In this document: positions 16,543 to 24,744 of the stretch, piece after piece
How the letters are laid out: every line of letters starts with the position of its first letter
How positions within the stretch are numbered: position 1 is the first letter of the stretch
Source of the DNA: Gemmatimonadota bacterium
GTDB lineage: Bacteria; Gemmatimonadota; Gemmatimonadetes; Gemmatimonadales; Gemmatimonadaceae
Length of the DNA: 64,000 nt
Direction of reading: 5' to 3'
NCBI GenBank assembly: GCA_021298835.1
Contig: JAJTHG010000018.1
Span: forward strand, 1-64,000
Program-made: the position numbers and the translations under genes
Notes under the pieces: generated by a model
Seen by the model: the letters and a program-made list of their open reading frames with translations, nothing else
The model's database searches: none
Told to the model about the DNA's origin: nothing

Positions 16543-17963
16543 CGGCCGCGCCCTCCCGTCAGGTCGGTGTCCTTCAACTGCAGCTTCGCCCGATCCTCCG
16601 GGCTGATCAGCACCCCGACGAGCCGCGGCCTGCCGACGATGTACGTGCGGGCATACCGCTGCAGGTCGGCCAGCGTCTGCGCCGCCATGTTGTCCACGTA
16701 GCCGAGGAAGTAGTCGAGCGACGCCACCGCCCACCAGAAGCCGATCGTGTGCGACAGGTCGCTCGCGCGCTCGAGCCCGAACGCGCTCGTGACGCGGCGC
16801 GAGGCCTTCACGTGCTCCAGCTCCACCGGCCGGATGTAGCCCAAGTCGTCGAACTTGGCGAGTTCCTCGTCGAGCGCGCGCATCGCGGCTCGGAAGTTCT
16901 CGACCGTCGTCTGGCCGGAGAGGGTGATGGGCCCGGTCTGGTCGAGCGTGTAGTAGTTGACCCCGAAGCCCTGCCAGAGCCCGCTGTCCACGAGCTGGCG
17001 CTGCAGCGCGGATCCGGGCTGGTTGAGGGCGTCGCTGAAGACGTCGGCCGCGTACGTGGCCGTCGGATCGCGCCGCACGCTCGGCCCGTTCCACTGCACC
17101 AGGACGGTGATCGCGGAGACCGGGGCCTCGATGATCACCGCCGTATCGCGCATGAACGGGGGCAGCGGCGGCACCGGGGCGGCGGCAAAGGGATCGGGCT
17201 GCCGCGGCCAGTTGCCCAGCAGGCGCCTCGCGAGCGCGAACACCGAGTCGGGCACCACGTCGCCGGCGACGATGAGCGCGCAGTTGTTCGGCACGTAGTA
17301 GCGCTGCTGGATCGCGCGCATCTGCTCCGGCGTGGCGGTGCGGATCACCTCGCGGTTGCCGATCGTGTTCTTGCGCGCGAACTCGCGCCCGTAGAGCAGC
17401 CGCCCCATCGCCTGCTGCAGGGCGAAGAAGGGGCTCGACTCGTTGCGGTCGTACTCGCCCAGGACCACCTCGCGCTCGCGGGCCAGCTCGTCCGCCCGGA
17501 AGAGCGGGGCGCGAAGGGCTGCCGCGAGGAACTGGAGCGCCCCGGCCATGGAGTCGCGGGGCACGGTCAGGTAGTAGTTGACGCGCTCCTCCTGGGTCGT
17601 CGCGTTGAAGCGTGCCCCCAGTTCCGACGCCCGGCCGAGAAAGTCGTCGGCGTCCGGCCAGCTGGCGTTCGCCTTGAAGAACATGTGCTCGTACAGGTGC
17701 GCCAGCCCCTCGGTCTCGGCCGTCTGCGTGAAGGCACCGTTGCGCACGTCCACCTCGAGGGTGACCAGCGGCACCGCATGGTTCTCGACGACGATCACCT
17801 CGAGCCCGTTCGACAGCACCTCGCGCCGCAGGACGCGCTCGAGGACCTTCCGGCTCTGGGCTTCTCCCGGCGTCGCCAGCGGAAGCAGCACCAGCCCGAG
17901 CAGGGCCGCCAGAGTGGCTCGCCGCCAGCCGCGGCGCTTTCTTTCGGTCGTGCCAACCTTCAC
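16539..17963 (-). CDS. M16 family zinc metallopeptidase, catalytic subunit
   Basis: 474 aa from a GTG start, signal peptide with hydrophobic core ATLAALLGLVLLPLATPGEA. The inverted zincin motif is intact: HLYEH at His89/Glu92/His93, with downstream Glu-containing REREVVLGEYDRNE. Transcribed first, coupled by overlap to the HxxEH-less partner. Together they resemble bacterial two-gene M16 processing peptidases; the substrate is unknown. Its start overlaps that of the divergent murB, so both promoters must lie inside the opposite gene or the murB start is further in. Confidence 0.9.
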   Translation of the reverse strand: MKVGTTERKRRGWRRATLAALLGLVLLPLATPGEAQSRKVLERVLRREVLSNGLEVIVVENHAVPLVTLEVDVRNGAFTQTAETEGLAHLYEHMFFKANASWPDADDFLGRASELGARFNATTQEERVNYYLTVPRDSMAGALQFLAAALRAPLFRADELAREREVVLGEYDRNESSPFFALQQAMGRLLYGREFARKNTIGNREVIRTATPEQMRAIQQRYYVPNNCALIVAGDVVPDSVFALARRLLGNWPRQPDPFAAAPVPPLPPFMRDTAVIIEAPVSAITVLVQWNGPSVRRDPTATYAADVFSDALNQPGSALQRQLVDSGLWQGFGVNYYTLDQTGPITLSGQTTVENFRAAMRALDEELAKFDDLGYIRPVELEHVKASRRVTSAFGLERASDLSHTIGFWWAVASLDYFLGYVDNMAAQTLADLQRYARTYIVGRPRLVGVLISPEDRAKLQLKDTDLTGGRGR

Positions 17964-18936
17964 GCGTTCGTCTCCCGTAGAGGCCGCCGCACTGGCCGAG
18001 TGCGCCGCGAGGCTCGACCCGTCGCGGCTCGCGCGCGGCGTCGCGCTCGCCCCCTACACCACGTTCAGGATCGGGGGTCCCGCCGATCTATTCTATCGCG
18101 CGCACGACGCCGATGACTTGGCGCGGGCCGTCCTCGCCGCCCGGGCAACCGGGGTCCCGGTATTCGTGCTGGGGCTCGGGGCGAACATCCTCGTCGGCGA
18201 CCGGGGGTTCCGCGGGCTGGTCGTGAAGAACGAGGCGCGCGGGGTCACCTGGCACGACGACGGCCACGTGCGCGCCGAGAGCGGCGCGGTCGTCGCCGAC
18301 CTCATCCGGGAGGCGGTCGGCCGCGGCTGGAGCGGGCTCGAGCACTACGTGGGCATCCCCAGCACGGTGGGGGGGGCGGTCTGGCAGAACCTGCACTTCC
18401 TGAGTCCCGCGCCGGCCCGCGAGCGCACGATGCTCATCGAGGAGATCGTCGAGGCGGTCGAGCTGCTGACCGCCGAGGACGAGCGGCGGACGGTGGACCG
18501 GACGTACATGCAGTTCGGCTACGACTTCTCGGTGCTGCACGTGCGGCCCGACATCGCGCTCGCCGTGACCTTCCGCCTTGCACCCGGCGACCCGGCCATC
18601 CTGCACCGCATCCTGCAGGAGAATCTCGCGTGGCGCGGCGGCAAGCACCCGTGGCTCGAGTACCATCCGTCCATCGGCTCGATCTTCAAGAAGATCGAGG
18701 GGGTCGGGGCGGGGCGGCTCATCGACCAAGTGGGGCTCAAGGGCCACCGACTCGGCGGGGCGCAGATCAGCCATATCCACGCCAACATCTTCGTGAACCT
18801 CGGCGGGGCCACGGCGGCCGACGTGCTCGCCCTCATCCGGCTGGCCCAGGAGAAGGTGCTGGCCGAGACGGGCTACCGGATCGAGACCGAGATCGGCCTC
18901 GTGGGGGACTTCGCGGGGGCGCTGCCGGCGGATTGA
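17950..18936 (+). CDS. murB: UDP-N-acetylenolpyruvoylglucosamine reductase
   Basis: FAD enzyme finishing UDP-MurNAc synthesis for peptidoglycan. 328 aa from the GTG at 17950, the nearest in-frame start; the start overlaps the divergent M16 gene by 14 bases and is therefore uncertain. FAD-binding segments YTTFRIGGPADLF, LGLGANILVGDRGF and GIPSTVGGAVWQN; substrate/catalytic segment IGSIFKK with the Ser of the GS(F/I)F motif, then GRLIDQVGLKGHRLGGAQIS and a C-terminal Glu in ETEIGLVG. Clear MurB. Confidence 0.92.
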   Translation: MPTFTRSSPVEAAALAECAARLDPSRLARGVALAPYTTFRIGGPADLFYRAHDADDLARAVLAARATGVPVFVLGLGANILVGDRGFRGLVVKNEARGVTWHDDGHVRAESGAVVADLIREAVGRGWSGLEHYVGIPSTVGGAVWQNLHFLSPAPARERTMLIEEIVEAVELLTAEDERRTVDRTYMQFGYDFSVLHVRPDIALAVTFRLAPGDPAILHRILQENLAWRGGKHPWLEYHPSIGSIFKKIEGVGAGRLIDQVGLKGHRLGGAQISHIHANIFVNLGGATAADVLALIRLAQEKVLAETGYRIETEIGLVGDFAGALPAD

Positions 18937-18941
18937 CGGAC

Positions 18942-18977
18942 GGACGCCGGCCAGGACGCCGGCCAGGACGCCGGCCA
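18942..18977. repeat. 12-bp tandem repeat, 3 copies
   Basis: Three exact copies of GGACGCCGGCCA lie directly after the murB stop and before the convergent UbiB-like gene. Each unit contains the palindrome GCCGGC, so the array can fold into alternative GC-rich hairpins and may serve as a terminator for the convergent pair; there is no T-run. Confidence 0.8.
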
Positions 18978-19001
18978 GAACACTGCCCGGGCGCCGGCGC
19001 G

Positions 19002-20405
19002 TCAGGCGCCCAGCAACGCCCGCGCCGCGGCCCGCACCCCCCGGGCGATTCCACGCGCCCGCACGACCGCCGCCCCGGCCGCCCAGCCGGCGATCGCCGC
19101 CACCTCCTCGACGCTCGGAGACGCCTCGTCGCCCAACGAGCGCAGGATGCGGGTCCGCATGTGCAGGACCAGCGGCGTCCCGACGGCGATCGCGTTGAAG
19201 TAGGGGTCGTAGCGCGTCCCCAGCCCCTCGATCAGCGCCGCCGTGCGGGCGAAGTACACCAGTTCGCGCGGCAGCAGCACCGGGAACTCGTGCAGCGCCG
19301 TCATGATGCGGTCGGTCAGGATGGTCTCAAGCCGGTCGCGCGTGGTACTCACCGTATCGGCCATGACGATCATGACCCCGGCGAGGCGTTCGATCTCGCG
19401 CGGGTCGGCACCGGGCGCCACCAGCCCGAGGGCGTGGAAGCCGGCCGCGACGTCCGGCACGCTGCGCCGCACCGCGGCGAAGACGGTGCGCACCAGCGTC
19501 AGGCGCATCGGCCGCGGGACCCGCACCATCATCCCGAAATCGAGCAGCACCAGCCGCCCGTCGGCGTCCACGAGCAGGTTGCCGGGGTGTGGGTCGGCGT
19601 GGAACAGCCCGTCCACGAGCATCATCTGCACGTAGGTGGTCATCACCGCGGTCGCGAGGCGCCGGGCATCCACCGTGGTCGGATCCAGCCGGTCCACCCG
19701 CCGGCCCGCGACGTACTCGAGCACCAGCACCCTCTGGCGCACGAGCGGTCGGATCACTTCGGGAATCACCACGTCCCGTTCGCCGGCGAAGTTCGCCCGC
19801 ACCTCGGTGGCGTATGCCGCCTCCTGCCGGAAATCGAGTTCCTCGGCCACCCGCTCGGCGAACTCCTCGACCATCGCGGCGAGCCCTTGGACGTGGGGCA
19901 CCGGCCAGCGCCGCGCGGCCCAGGCGGTGATCGCCCGCGCCGCCCTGACGTCGCGCGCGACGACGGCCTCGATGCCGGGCCGCAGGACTTTCACGACGAC
20001 CTCGCGTCCCTGCCAGCGGGCCCGATGCACCTGACCGAGCGACGCCGCCGCCAGCGGCACCTGGTCGATCGCCTCGAACGGTCCGGTCGGGCCGGCGTCG
20101 TAGGCCGCCGACAGTTCCCGCGACACGGCCGCCCAGGGAACCGGGGCGACCGCGTCCACGAGCGTGCCCAGTTCGCCGAGGTACGGCTCCTCGATCAGGT
20201 CCGCCCGCGCAGCGAACACCTGGGCGAGCTTCACGAACGTGGGGCCGAGCCGCGTGATCGCCGCGACCAGCCGGCAGGCGCGCCGGGCGTGAAACGCCGG
20301 GGACCGCACGGCAGGGGCACCCCACCACAGCCAGCGGCGCTGGTCGCGGAGGAACGACAGCACGAACGGACCGAGGGTCAGGACGACGCGGGCGGTGTGC
20401 CACAT
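19002..20405 (-). CDS. ABC1/UbiB-family atypical protein kinase-like protein
   Basis: 467 aa. UbiB hallmarks: Ala-rich loop AAASLGQVHRA, VKVLRPG with the ATP-site Lys, HADPHPGNLLVDADG, and VLLDFGMM (DFG). The family's KxGQ motif reads KLAQVFAARADL, a Gly-to-Ala change. C-terminal hydrophobic segment present (IAGWAAGAAVVRARGIARGV). Members support ubiquinone/prenyl-lipid metabolism at the membrane; no quinone genes are nearby, so the exact role is open. Confidence 0.9.
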   Translation of the reverse strand: MWHTARVVLTLGPFVLSFLRDQRRWLWWGAPAVRSPAFHARRACRLVAAITRLGPTFVKLAQVFAARADLIEEPYLGELGTLVDAVAPVPWAAVSRELSAAYDAGPTGPFEAIDQVPLAAASLGQVHRARWQGREVVVKVLRPGIEAVVARDVRAARAITAWAARRWPVPHVQGLAAMVEEFAERVAEELDFRQEAAYATEVRANFAGERDVVIPEVIRPLVRQRVLVLEYVAGRRVDRLDPTTVDARRLATAVMTTYVQMMLVDGLFHADPHPGNLLVDADGRLVLLDFGMMVRVPRPMRLTLVRTVFAAVRRSVPDVAAGFHALGLVAPGADPREIERLAGVMIVMADTVSTTRDRLETILTDRIMTALHEFPVLLPRELVYFARTAALIEGLGTRYDPYFNAIAVGTPLVLHMRTRILRSLGDEASPSVEEVAAIAGWAAGAAVVRARGIARGVRAAARALLGA

Positions 20406-20489
20406 GCGTCGCTATACGCGGCGTGGTGCCGCTGGGTTCGCGGGGACCGCCCGCCCGCGATCGGTCGCGGGGGAATGGGACCGGCGTGG

Positions 20490-21530
20490 CTACCGGATGT
20501 CCGGCGGCGCGTCGGTCCCGCGCGCGCCGGCCGTGGCGTCGAGCTTCTTGGCCGAGGCGTCGGCCACCGCACTCGCCACGACGCCGGCGACGAGGATCAG
20601 GAAGACGAGCACCAGCAGGTAGAGGTTGGCGTTGGGACCGAGTTGGTCCTTGAGGACGTCGGCCAGGAGCATCTTGAGCCCGACGACCGCCAGGATCACC
20701 GCGAGCGAGATCTTGAGGTAGCGGAACTTGTCCATCGCCCCCGCGAGGGCGAAGTACAGCGACCGCAGGCCGAGGATCGCGAAGACGTTCGACGTGAAGA
20801 CGAGGAAGGGATCGGCCGTGATCGCGAAGATGGCCGGGATCGAGTCGAGCGCAAAGACGAGGTCGGTGGTCTCGACGAGGATGAGCGCGACGGCCAGCGG
20901 CGTGAGGAAGAGCCGGCCATCGAGGCGCACCGTGAAGTGGTCGTCCTGGAGCGTCGCCGTCACCGGGAAGAAGCGGCGGATGAGCTTTACGACCCCTGTC
21001 TCGTCGGGCCCTTCGGCGGGCTCCTTCTGGACCAGCAGCTTGATCGCCGTGTAGACCAGGAATGCGCCGAACAGGTAGAGGATCCAGTGGTAGCGGGCCA
21101 CCAGCTGCGCCCCGACCACGATCAGCGCGCCGCGCATCACCAGCGCGCCCAGCACCCCCCAGAACAGGGTGCGATGCTGGTAGATCGCCGGGATGCGCAG
21201 GTGCTGGAAGATCAGCGCGATGACGAAGACGTTGTCGGTCGAGAGCGACAACTCGATCAGGTAGCCGGTGAGGAACTTCACCGCCGCCAGACGCCCGTCG
21301 TTGACCTGCTTGTCGATCGCGTCCACGGCGAGGCCGAGCCCCAGCCAGTGCTGGTCGTACGCCACGTACACCACGCCGCTGAAGGCGAGCGCGAGCACGG
21401 CGAGCACCCCGGTGAAGGCGAAGGCCTCCTTCACCGAGACGGTGTGCGCTTCCTTGTTCAGGACGAAGAGGTCGATCGCCAGGACGGCGAAGACGAAGAC
21501 GAGGAAGAGCCCCCATGCAACGAGCGTCAC
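20490..21530 (-). CDS. TerC-family integral membrane protein (Alx-like)
   Basis: 346 aa from a GTG start that overlaps the upstream ArsC-like stop (GTGA). About nine hydrophobic helices; conserved acidic/Asn membrane motifs ELSLSTDNVFVIALIF and VETTDLVFALDSIPA typical of TerC/Alx, proteins linked to tellurite resistance, metal (Mn) export and loading of secreted metalloproteins. A cytoplasmic loop KEPAEGPDETG separates the halves. No yybP-ykoY-type riboswitch is recognisable upstream. Confidence 0.92.
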   Translation of the reverse strand: MTLVAWGLFLVFVFAVLAIDLFVLNKEAHTVSVKEAFAFTGVLAVLALAFSGVVYVAYDQHWLGLGLAVDAIDKQVNDGRLAAVKFLTGYLIELSLSTDNVFVIALIFQHLRIPAIYQHRTLFWGVLGALVMRGALIVVGAQLVARYHWILYLFGAFLVYTAIKLLVQKEPAEGPDETGVVKLIRRFFPVTATLQDDHFTVRLDGRLFLTPLAVALILVETTDLVFALDSIPAIFAITADPFLVFTSNVFAILGLRSLYFALAGAMDKFRYLKISLAVILAVVGLKMLLADVLKDQLGPNANLYLLVLVFLILVAGVVASAVADASAKKLDATAGARGTDAPPDIR

Positions 21531-21880
21531 GGCGCCGCCTCCACCCAGCCCTTCCAGGTCGGCTCGGCATCGCCGACCGCCAGCTGGTGCTGGTGGCGAA
21601 CGAGCGGCTGTACGAGCAGCAGCGGCTCGTCGAGGAGCTTCTCCTCCCAGCGCGCGTCGCTCAGGACCGCGGCGGAGAGCCCGAGTTCGGCGAACCGCTT
21701 GCCCTGACGATCCACGAGCGCCTGCACCCCGAACTTCTGGGTGAAGCGCGCCAGCTCGCCCTTGGCCATCCCCCGCTCGGCGAAATCCACGAAGTGCACC
21801 GAAATCCGGCGCTCGGCGAAGAACCGCTGCGCCTTGCGCACCGCCGGCGACTTCCTGGAGCCGAAGATTTGAACGGTCAC
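21527..21880 (-). CDS. ArsC/Spx-like thioredoxin-fold protein lacking the active Cys
   Basis: 117 aa from a GTG start. N-terminal VQIFGSRKSPAVRKAQRFF corresponds to the ArsC/YffB/Spx active-site region, where a Cys usually stands in the CxxC/S position; here it is Ser-Pro, so a reductase function is unlikely. The remainder (FAERGMAKGELARFTQKFGVQALVD, then LVQPLVRHQHQLAVGDAEPTW) fits the fold. Translationally coupled to TerC, suggesting a joint role in metal or stress handling (inference). Confidence 0.75.
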   Translation of the reverse strand: MTVQIFGSRKSPAVRKAQRFFAERRISVHFVDFAERGMAKGELARFTQKFGVQALVDRQGKRFAELGLSAAVLSDARWEEKLLDEPLLLVQPLVRHQHQLAVGDAEPTWKGWVEAAP

Positions 21881-21974
21881 GGGGGAGGGGGGAGGAACGG
21901 GGCGGACAGTACCAGTGGGCGGGCCCGGGAAACCAACGGCCCGGGTGCGCGTTCGGCCGGTAATCTACCTCACT

Positions 21975-23006
21975 GTGGCGCAGCGTTCGTCTTTCCGTCC
22001 CGCGTGGTGGCTCCCGGGCCCCCACCTCCCCACCATTTATGGTCGGCTGGCCCGTCGGCTGCCGGCGGCACCCACTCGTGCCGAGCGGTGGCCGACACCC
22101 GACGGCGATGCGGTGACGGTGCACCGGCTGTCCGGGCAGCCCGGGCACCCCCGCGTACTGCTCCTGCACGGCCTCGAGAGCGGCATCCATGCGCCGTACG
22201 TGCAGGGACTGCTGCACCAGGCGCGGTTGCGCGGCTGGTGGGCCGACCTCCTCGTCTGGCGGACGTGCGACCCGGCCCACGTCGTCAACGCCGTCCCGCG
22301 GGCGTACCACAGCGGGGAGACGACCGACCTCGCGATGGTGGTGCGCCGTTTGGTGGCCGAGTCGCCGGGAACGCCGGTGGGCATCGTCGGGGTGTCGTTG
22401 GGGGGTAACGTGCTGCTCAAGTGGCTGGGCAACGAAGCCGCCACGGTGCCTCCGGAAGTGACGGCGTCGGTCGCCGTGAGCGTCCCCTTCGATTTGGGGC
22501 GCGCATCCCGTCATCTCGAGCGCGGCATCAACACCATCTACACGCGGTACTTCCTGCGGTCGCTCGTGGCGAAGACCGAGCGGAAGCTCACCCGCTTCCC
22601 GGATCTTGTGGATGCGACGGCGCTGCGACGCCTCCGGACGCTCTGGGAGTTCGACGACGTGGTGACGGGTCCGATCCACGGTTTCGCCGGCGCGGCCGAC
22701 TACTACGCGCGGTGCAGCTCGCTCCCCACGCTCGGGGGGGTGGACCGCCCGACCCTGCTGCTCAACGCGGCTGACGATCCGTTCCTGCCGAGACAGGTCC
22801 TCGACGACGTGCGCGTGGCAGCGCGCGGCACGTCGGCGCTGACGATCGAGTTTCCCGAGCGCGGTGGGCATGTCGGGTTCGTCGCGGGGGCGATCCCCGG
22901 CGGGGCGCGCTACTGGATGGAGGGCCGCGTGTTCGATTGGCTGAGCGGTCATCTGGCATCGCGCGCCGCGCCCATTGCGCGCGAGCCCGCGGGGACGGCA
23001 GCGTAA
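21975..23006 (+). CDS. YheT-type alpha/beta hydrolase
   Basis: 343 aa from the GTG at 21975. ABHD1/3-YheT family: N-terminal RPAWWLPGPHLPTIYG is characteristic, then LLLHGLESG (oxyanion), nucleophile Ser141 in GVSLGGN, Asp in LLLNAADDPFLP, and His in ERGGHVGFV. Likely esterase/lipase-type hydrolase; natural substrate unknown. Divergent from the ArsC-like/TerC pair. Confidence 0.88.
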   Translation: MAQRSSFRPAWWLPGPHLPTIYGRLARRLPAAPTRAERWPTPDGDAVTVHRLSGQPGHPRVLLLHGLESGIHAPYVQGLLHQARLRGWWADLLVWRTCDPAHVVNAVPRAYHSGETTDLAMVVRRLVAESPGTPVGIVGVSLGGNVLLKWLGNEAATVPPEVTASVAVSVPFDLGRASRHLERGINTIYTRYFLRSLVAKTERKLTRFPDLVDATALRRLRTLWEFDDVVTGPIHGFAGAADYYARCSSLPTLGGVDRPTLLLNAADDPFLPRQVLDDVRVAARGTSALTIEFPERGGHVGFVAGAIPGGARYWMEGRVFDWLSGHLASRAAPIAREPAGTAA

Positions 23007-23121
23007 AGACGTGACGTCGTCGTCGTGGTGCGTCGCCCGAGGTGTCCGCCCCGGGCCCCGCGCGCTGGATCGTGAGTCTTGAGGAGAGGGCGTCGTGCGC
23101 GTGCTGACGGAAGGGCGGGGA

Positions 23122-24024
23122 ATGGCGGTGCGGTCTGTCGCGCTGACTCTGTTGGCGCTGAACGTCATGGTGGCGCAGCCGGTGGGGACGCGACGAGCGG
23201 TGCCGGATCAGCCAGGAGCGGCGGCGTTTCGTCGTAATGGTGCGGGACCGATTCGTCAGGTGCCTACTATTCCGGCTGGTTCGTCGAGCGCATCAGACAG
23301 GATATTGAAATCATCAAGACACCATGAATACGTCAAGATAGCGACAGGAGAAACACCTGGAGACTCCGTGGCGGCTTGGGTAGTCTATCCGCAGGTCCGC
23401 GGCAAGGCCCCCGTCGTGCTCGTCGTCCACGAGATCTACGGTCTCACGACCTGGATCCGTGCCGTCGCCGATCAGCTCGCCGCCGATGGCTTCATCGCCA
23501 TCGCCCCCGACCTCATGACCGGGAAGATCAGCCCGGCCACCCCGGACTCCGCCCCCCAGCTCGCTACCCAGATCATCCGAACCCTCTCGCCCGCGACCGT
23601 CCACGCGCAACTCAAGGCGGTGGGGAACTACGGGCTGAGTCTCCCGGCCGCCAAGCAAGGGACGTACGCCGTCGTCGGGTTCTGCTGGGGCGGCTCCACC
23701 GCGTTCGCCCACGCCGTCGCCAACCCGGAACTTGGCGCGGCCGTCGTCTTCTACGGCTCGTCTCCAGCCAGCGCCGACCTCTCGAGAGTTAAGGCACCGG
23801 TGTTGGGCCTCTACGGAGAGCTCGACGCCCGCGTGAACGTCTCGATCGCCTCGGCGGACTCGGCGCTTCAGGCGTCAGGCAGGAAGTTCGATTGGCAGAT
23901 GTACGCAGGAGCCGGGCACGGATTCCTGCGAAACCAGGACGGCATGAGCGGCGCCAACCTCGCCGCCGCGAAGCTCGCCTGGCCGCGTACCGTCGTCTTC
24001 CTGCGGAACACCGTCGGACGATGA
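23122..24024 (+). CDS. Secreted dienelactone-hydrolase-family protein
   Basis: 300 aa from the ATG at 23122 (an in-frame GTG lies at 23095); leader MAVRSVALTLLALNVMVA looks like a signal peptide. Alpha/beta hydrolase with the DLH Cys nucleophile (GFCWGG, Cys188), Asp in GELDARV and His in AGAGHGFLR; VVHEIYGLTTWI is the DLH Glu-containing strand. Codons at about 23230-23360 are strikingly atypical (AGG ATA TTG AAA TCA TCA AGA, later ATA, ACA, GGA GAA ACA), covering the linker between leader and catalytic domain. Confidence 0.85.
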   Translation: MAVRSVALTLLALNVMVAQPVGTRRAVPDQPGAAAFRRNGAGPIRQVPTIPAGSSSASDRILKSSRHHEYVKIATGETPGDSVAAWVVYPQVRGKAPVVLVVHEIYGLTTWIRAVADQLAADGFIAIAPDLMTGKISPATPDSAPQLATQIIRTLSPATVHAQLKAVGNYGLSLPAAKQGTYAVVGFCWGGSTAFAHAVANPELGAAVVFYGSSPASADLSRVKAPVLGLYGELDARVNVSIASADSALQASGRKFDWQMYAGAGHGFLRNQDGMSGANLAAAKLAWPRTVVFLRNTVGR

Positions 24025-24055
24025 GCGCGCACCCCCTCGCTCGCTCGGCACCCTG

Positions 24056-24370
24056 ATGGGCTACGACGGATGGGTGCAGGACGCACTCATCTTCCTCGCC
24101 GTCATCGGCGGACTGGTCGTGCTGCGCATCGTGGCGGCAACCTGGGTCTTCCTGTGGCTCCTGCCGGACGGTACCCGATGCCCCCACTGCGATGACGAGA
24201 CGCTGCACGTCGCCCATCGCGGGTGGAACACGCTGCTCCCTTGGTTCCGGACCGGCTGGTGCCCGGGCTGCGGATGGGAGGGACTGCACCGGCGCACCGC
24301 GCCGCGTCAGGCCCCGGCCGCAGCGAAAACGGCGAGCCAATCAGGCCAGTTGCCGCTGAGCTCGAAGTAG
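24056..24370 (+). CDS. Small membrane protein with zinc-ribbon cysteines
   Basis: 104 aa, family not recognised. One N-terminal hydrophobic helix (ALIFLAVIGGLVVLRIVAATWVFLWLL) followed by two knuckles, CPHC and CPGC, 34 residues apart, suggesting a membrane-anchored zinc ribbon. The last ~20 codons overlap antisense to the 3' end of the convergent gene at 24307-24630, so the tail may be non-conserved. Starts 31 bases after the DLH gene. Confidence 0.6.
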   Translation: MGYDGWVQDALIFLAVIGGLVVLRIVAATWVFLWLLPDGTRCPHCDDETLHVAHRGWNTLLPWFRTGWCPGCGWEGLHRRTAPRQAPAAAKTASQSGQLPLSSK

Positions 24371-24630
24371 TCGTCGAAGTAAACGAGCCCCAGCTGCTCG
24401 AGGTCCGCGATCAGCGACTCGAAGCCCTCCTCGTCATGGATCGGTCCGATCGTCACGAGGCGACCCTCCACGCGGAACTCCTCGTCCGTCAGGCCCAGCC
24501 GCTCGTCAATCGCCGCCCGCACCAGCCCGACACGTTCGAACGCATCCTTGGTGATGAACAGCGTTGGGTGCCCGGCAGCGATCGGCAGCGGCATCTTGGG
24601 GTACGGAGAGATGGGAAGCCCACCCGCCAT
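24307..24630 (-). CDS. Hypothetical protein, 107 aa
   Basis: Family not recognised. Acidic, soluble-looking protein with coding-like composition (FITKDAFERVGLVRAAIDERL; HDEEGFESLIADLEQLGLVYFDDYFEL; NWPDWLAVFAAAGA). No catalytic motif seen. Its 3' end overlaps the convergent zinc-ribbon gene by 64 bases; one of the two stops could be mis-placed, but both frames read as protein. Confidence 0.6.
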   Translation of the reverse strand: MAGGLPISPYPKMPLPIAAGHPTLFITKDAFERVGLVRAAIDERLGLTDEEFRVEGRLVTIGPIHDEEGFESLIADLEQLGLVYFDDYFELSGNWPDWLAVFAAAGA

Positions 24631-24744
24631 CGGGCGGCTGGTTGCGGTGCCCGGACGATGGTCGTCTCGGCTCCAACGGGCAACCCCGCAGCTGATGCGA
24701 CCGCCCCGCGCCGATCACGCCACGCCGCCCCGTCAGGAGCCCCC

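Noticed and set aside
18630-21707. Very long plus-strand open frame antisense to the UbiB-like and terC genes
   Set aside because: Arg/His/Glu-rich sequence without motifs, and the opposite strand encodes clear family proteins; GC-rich shadow frame.
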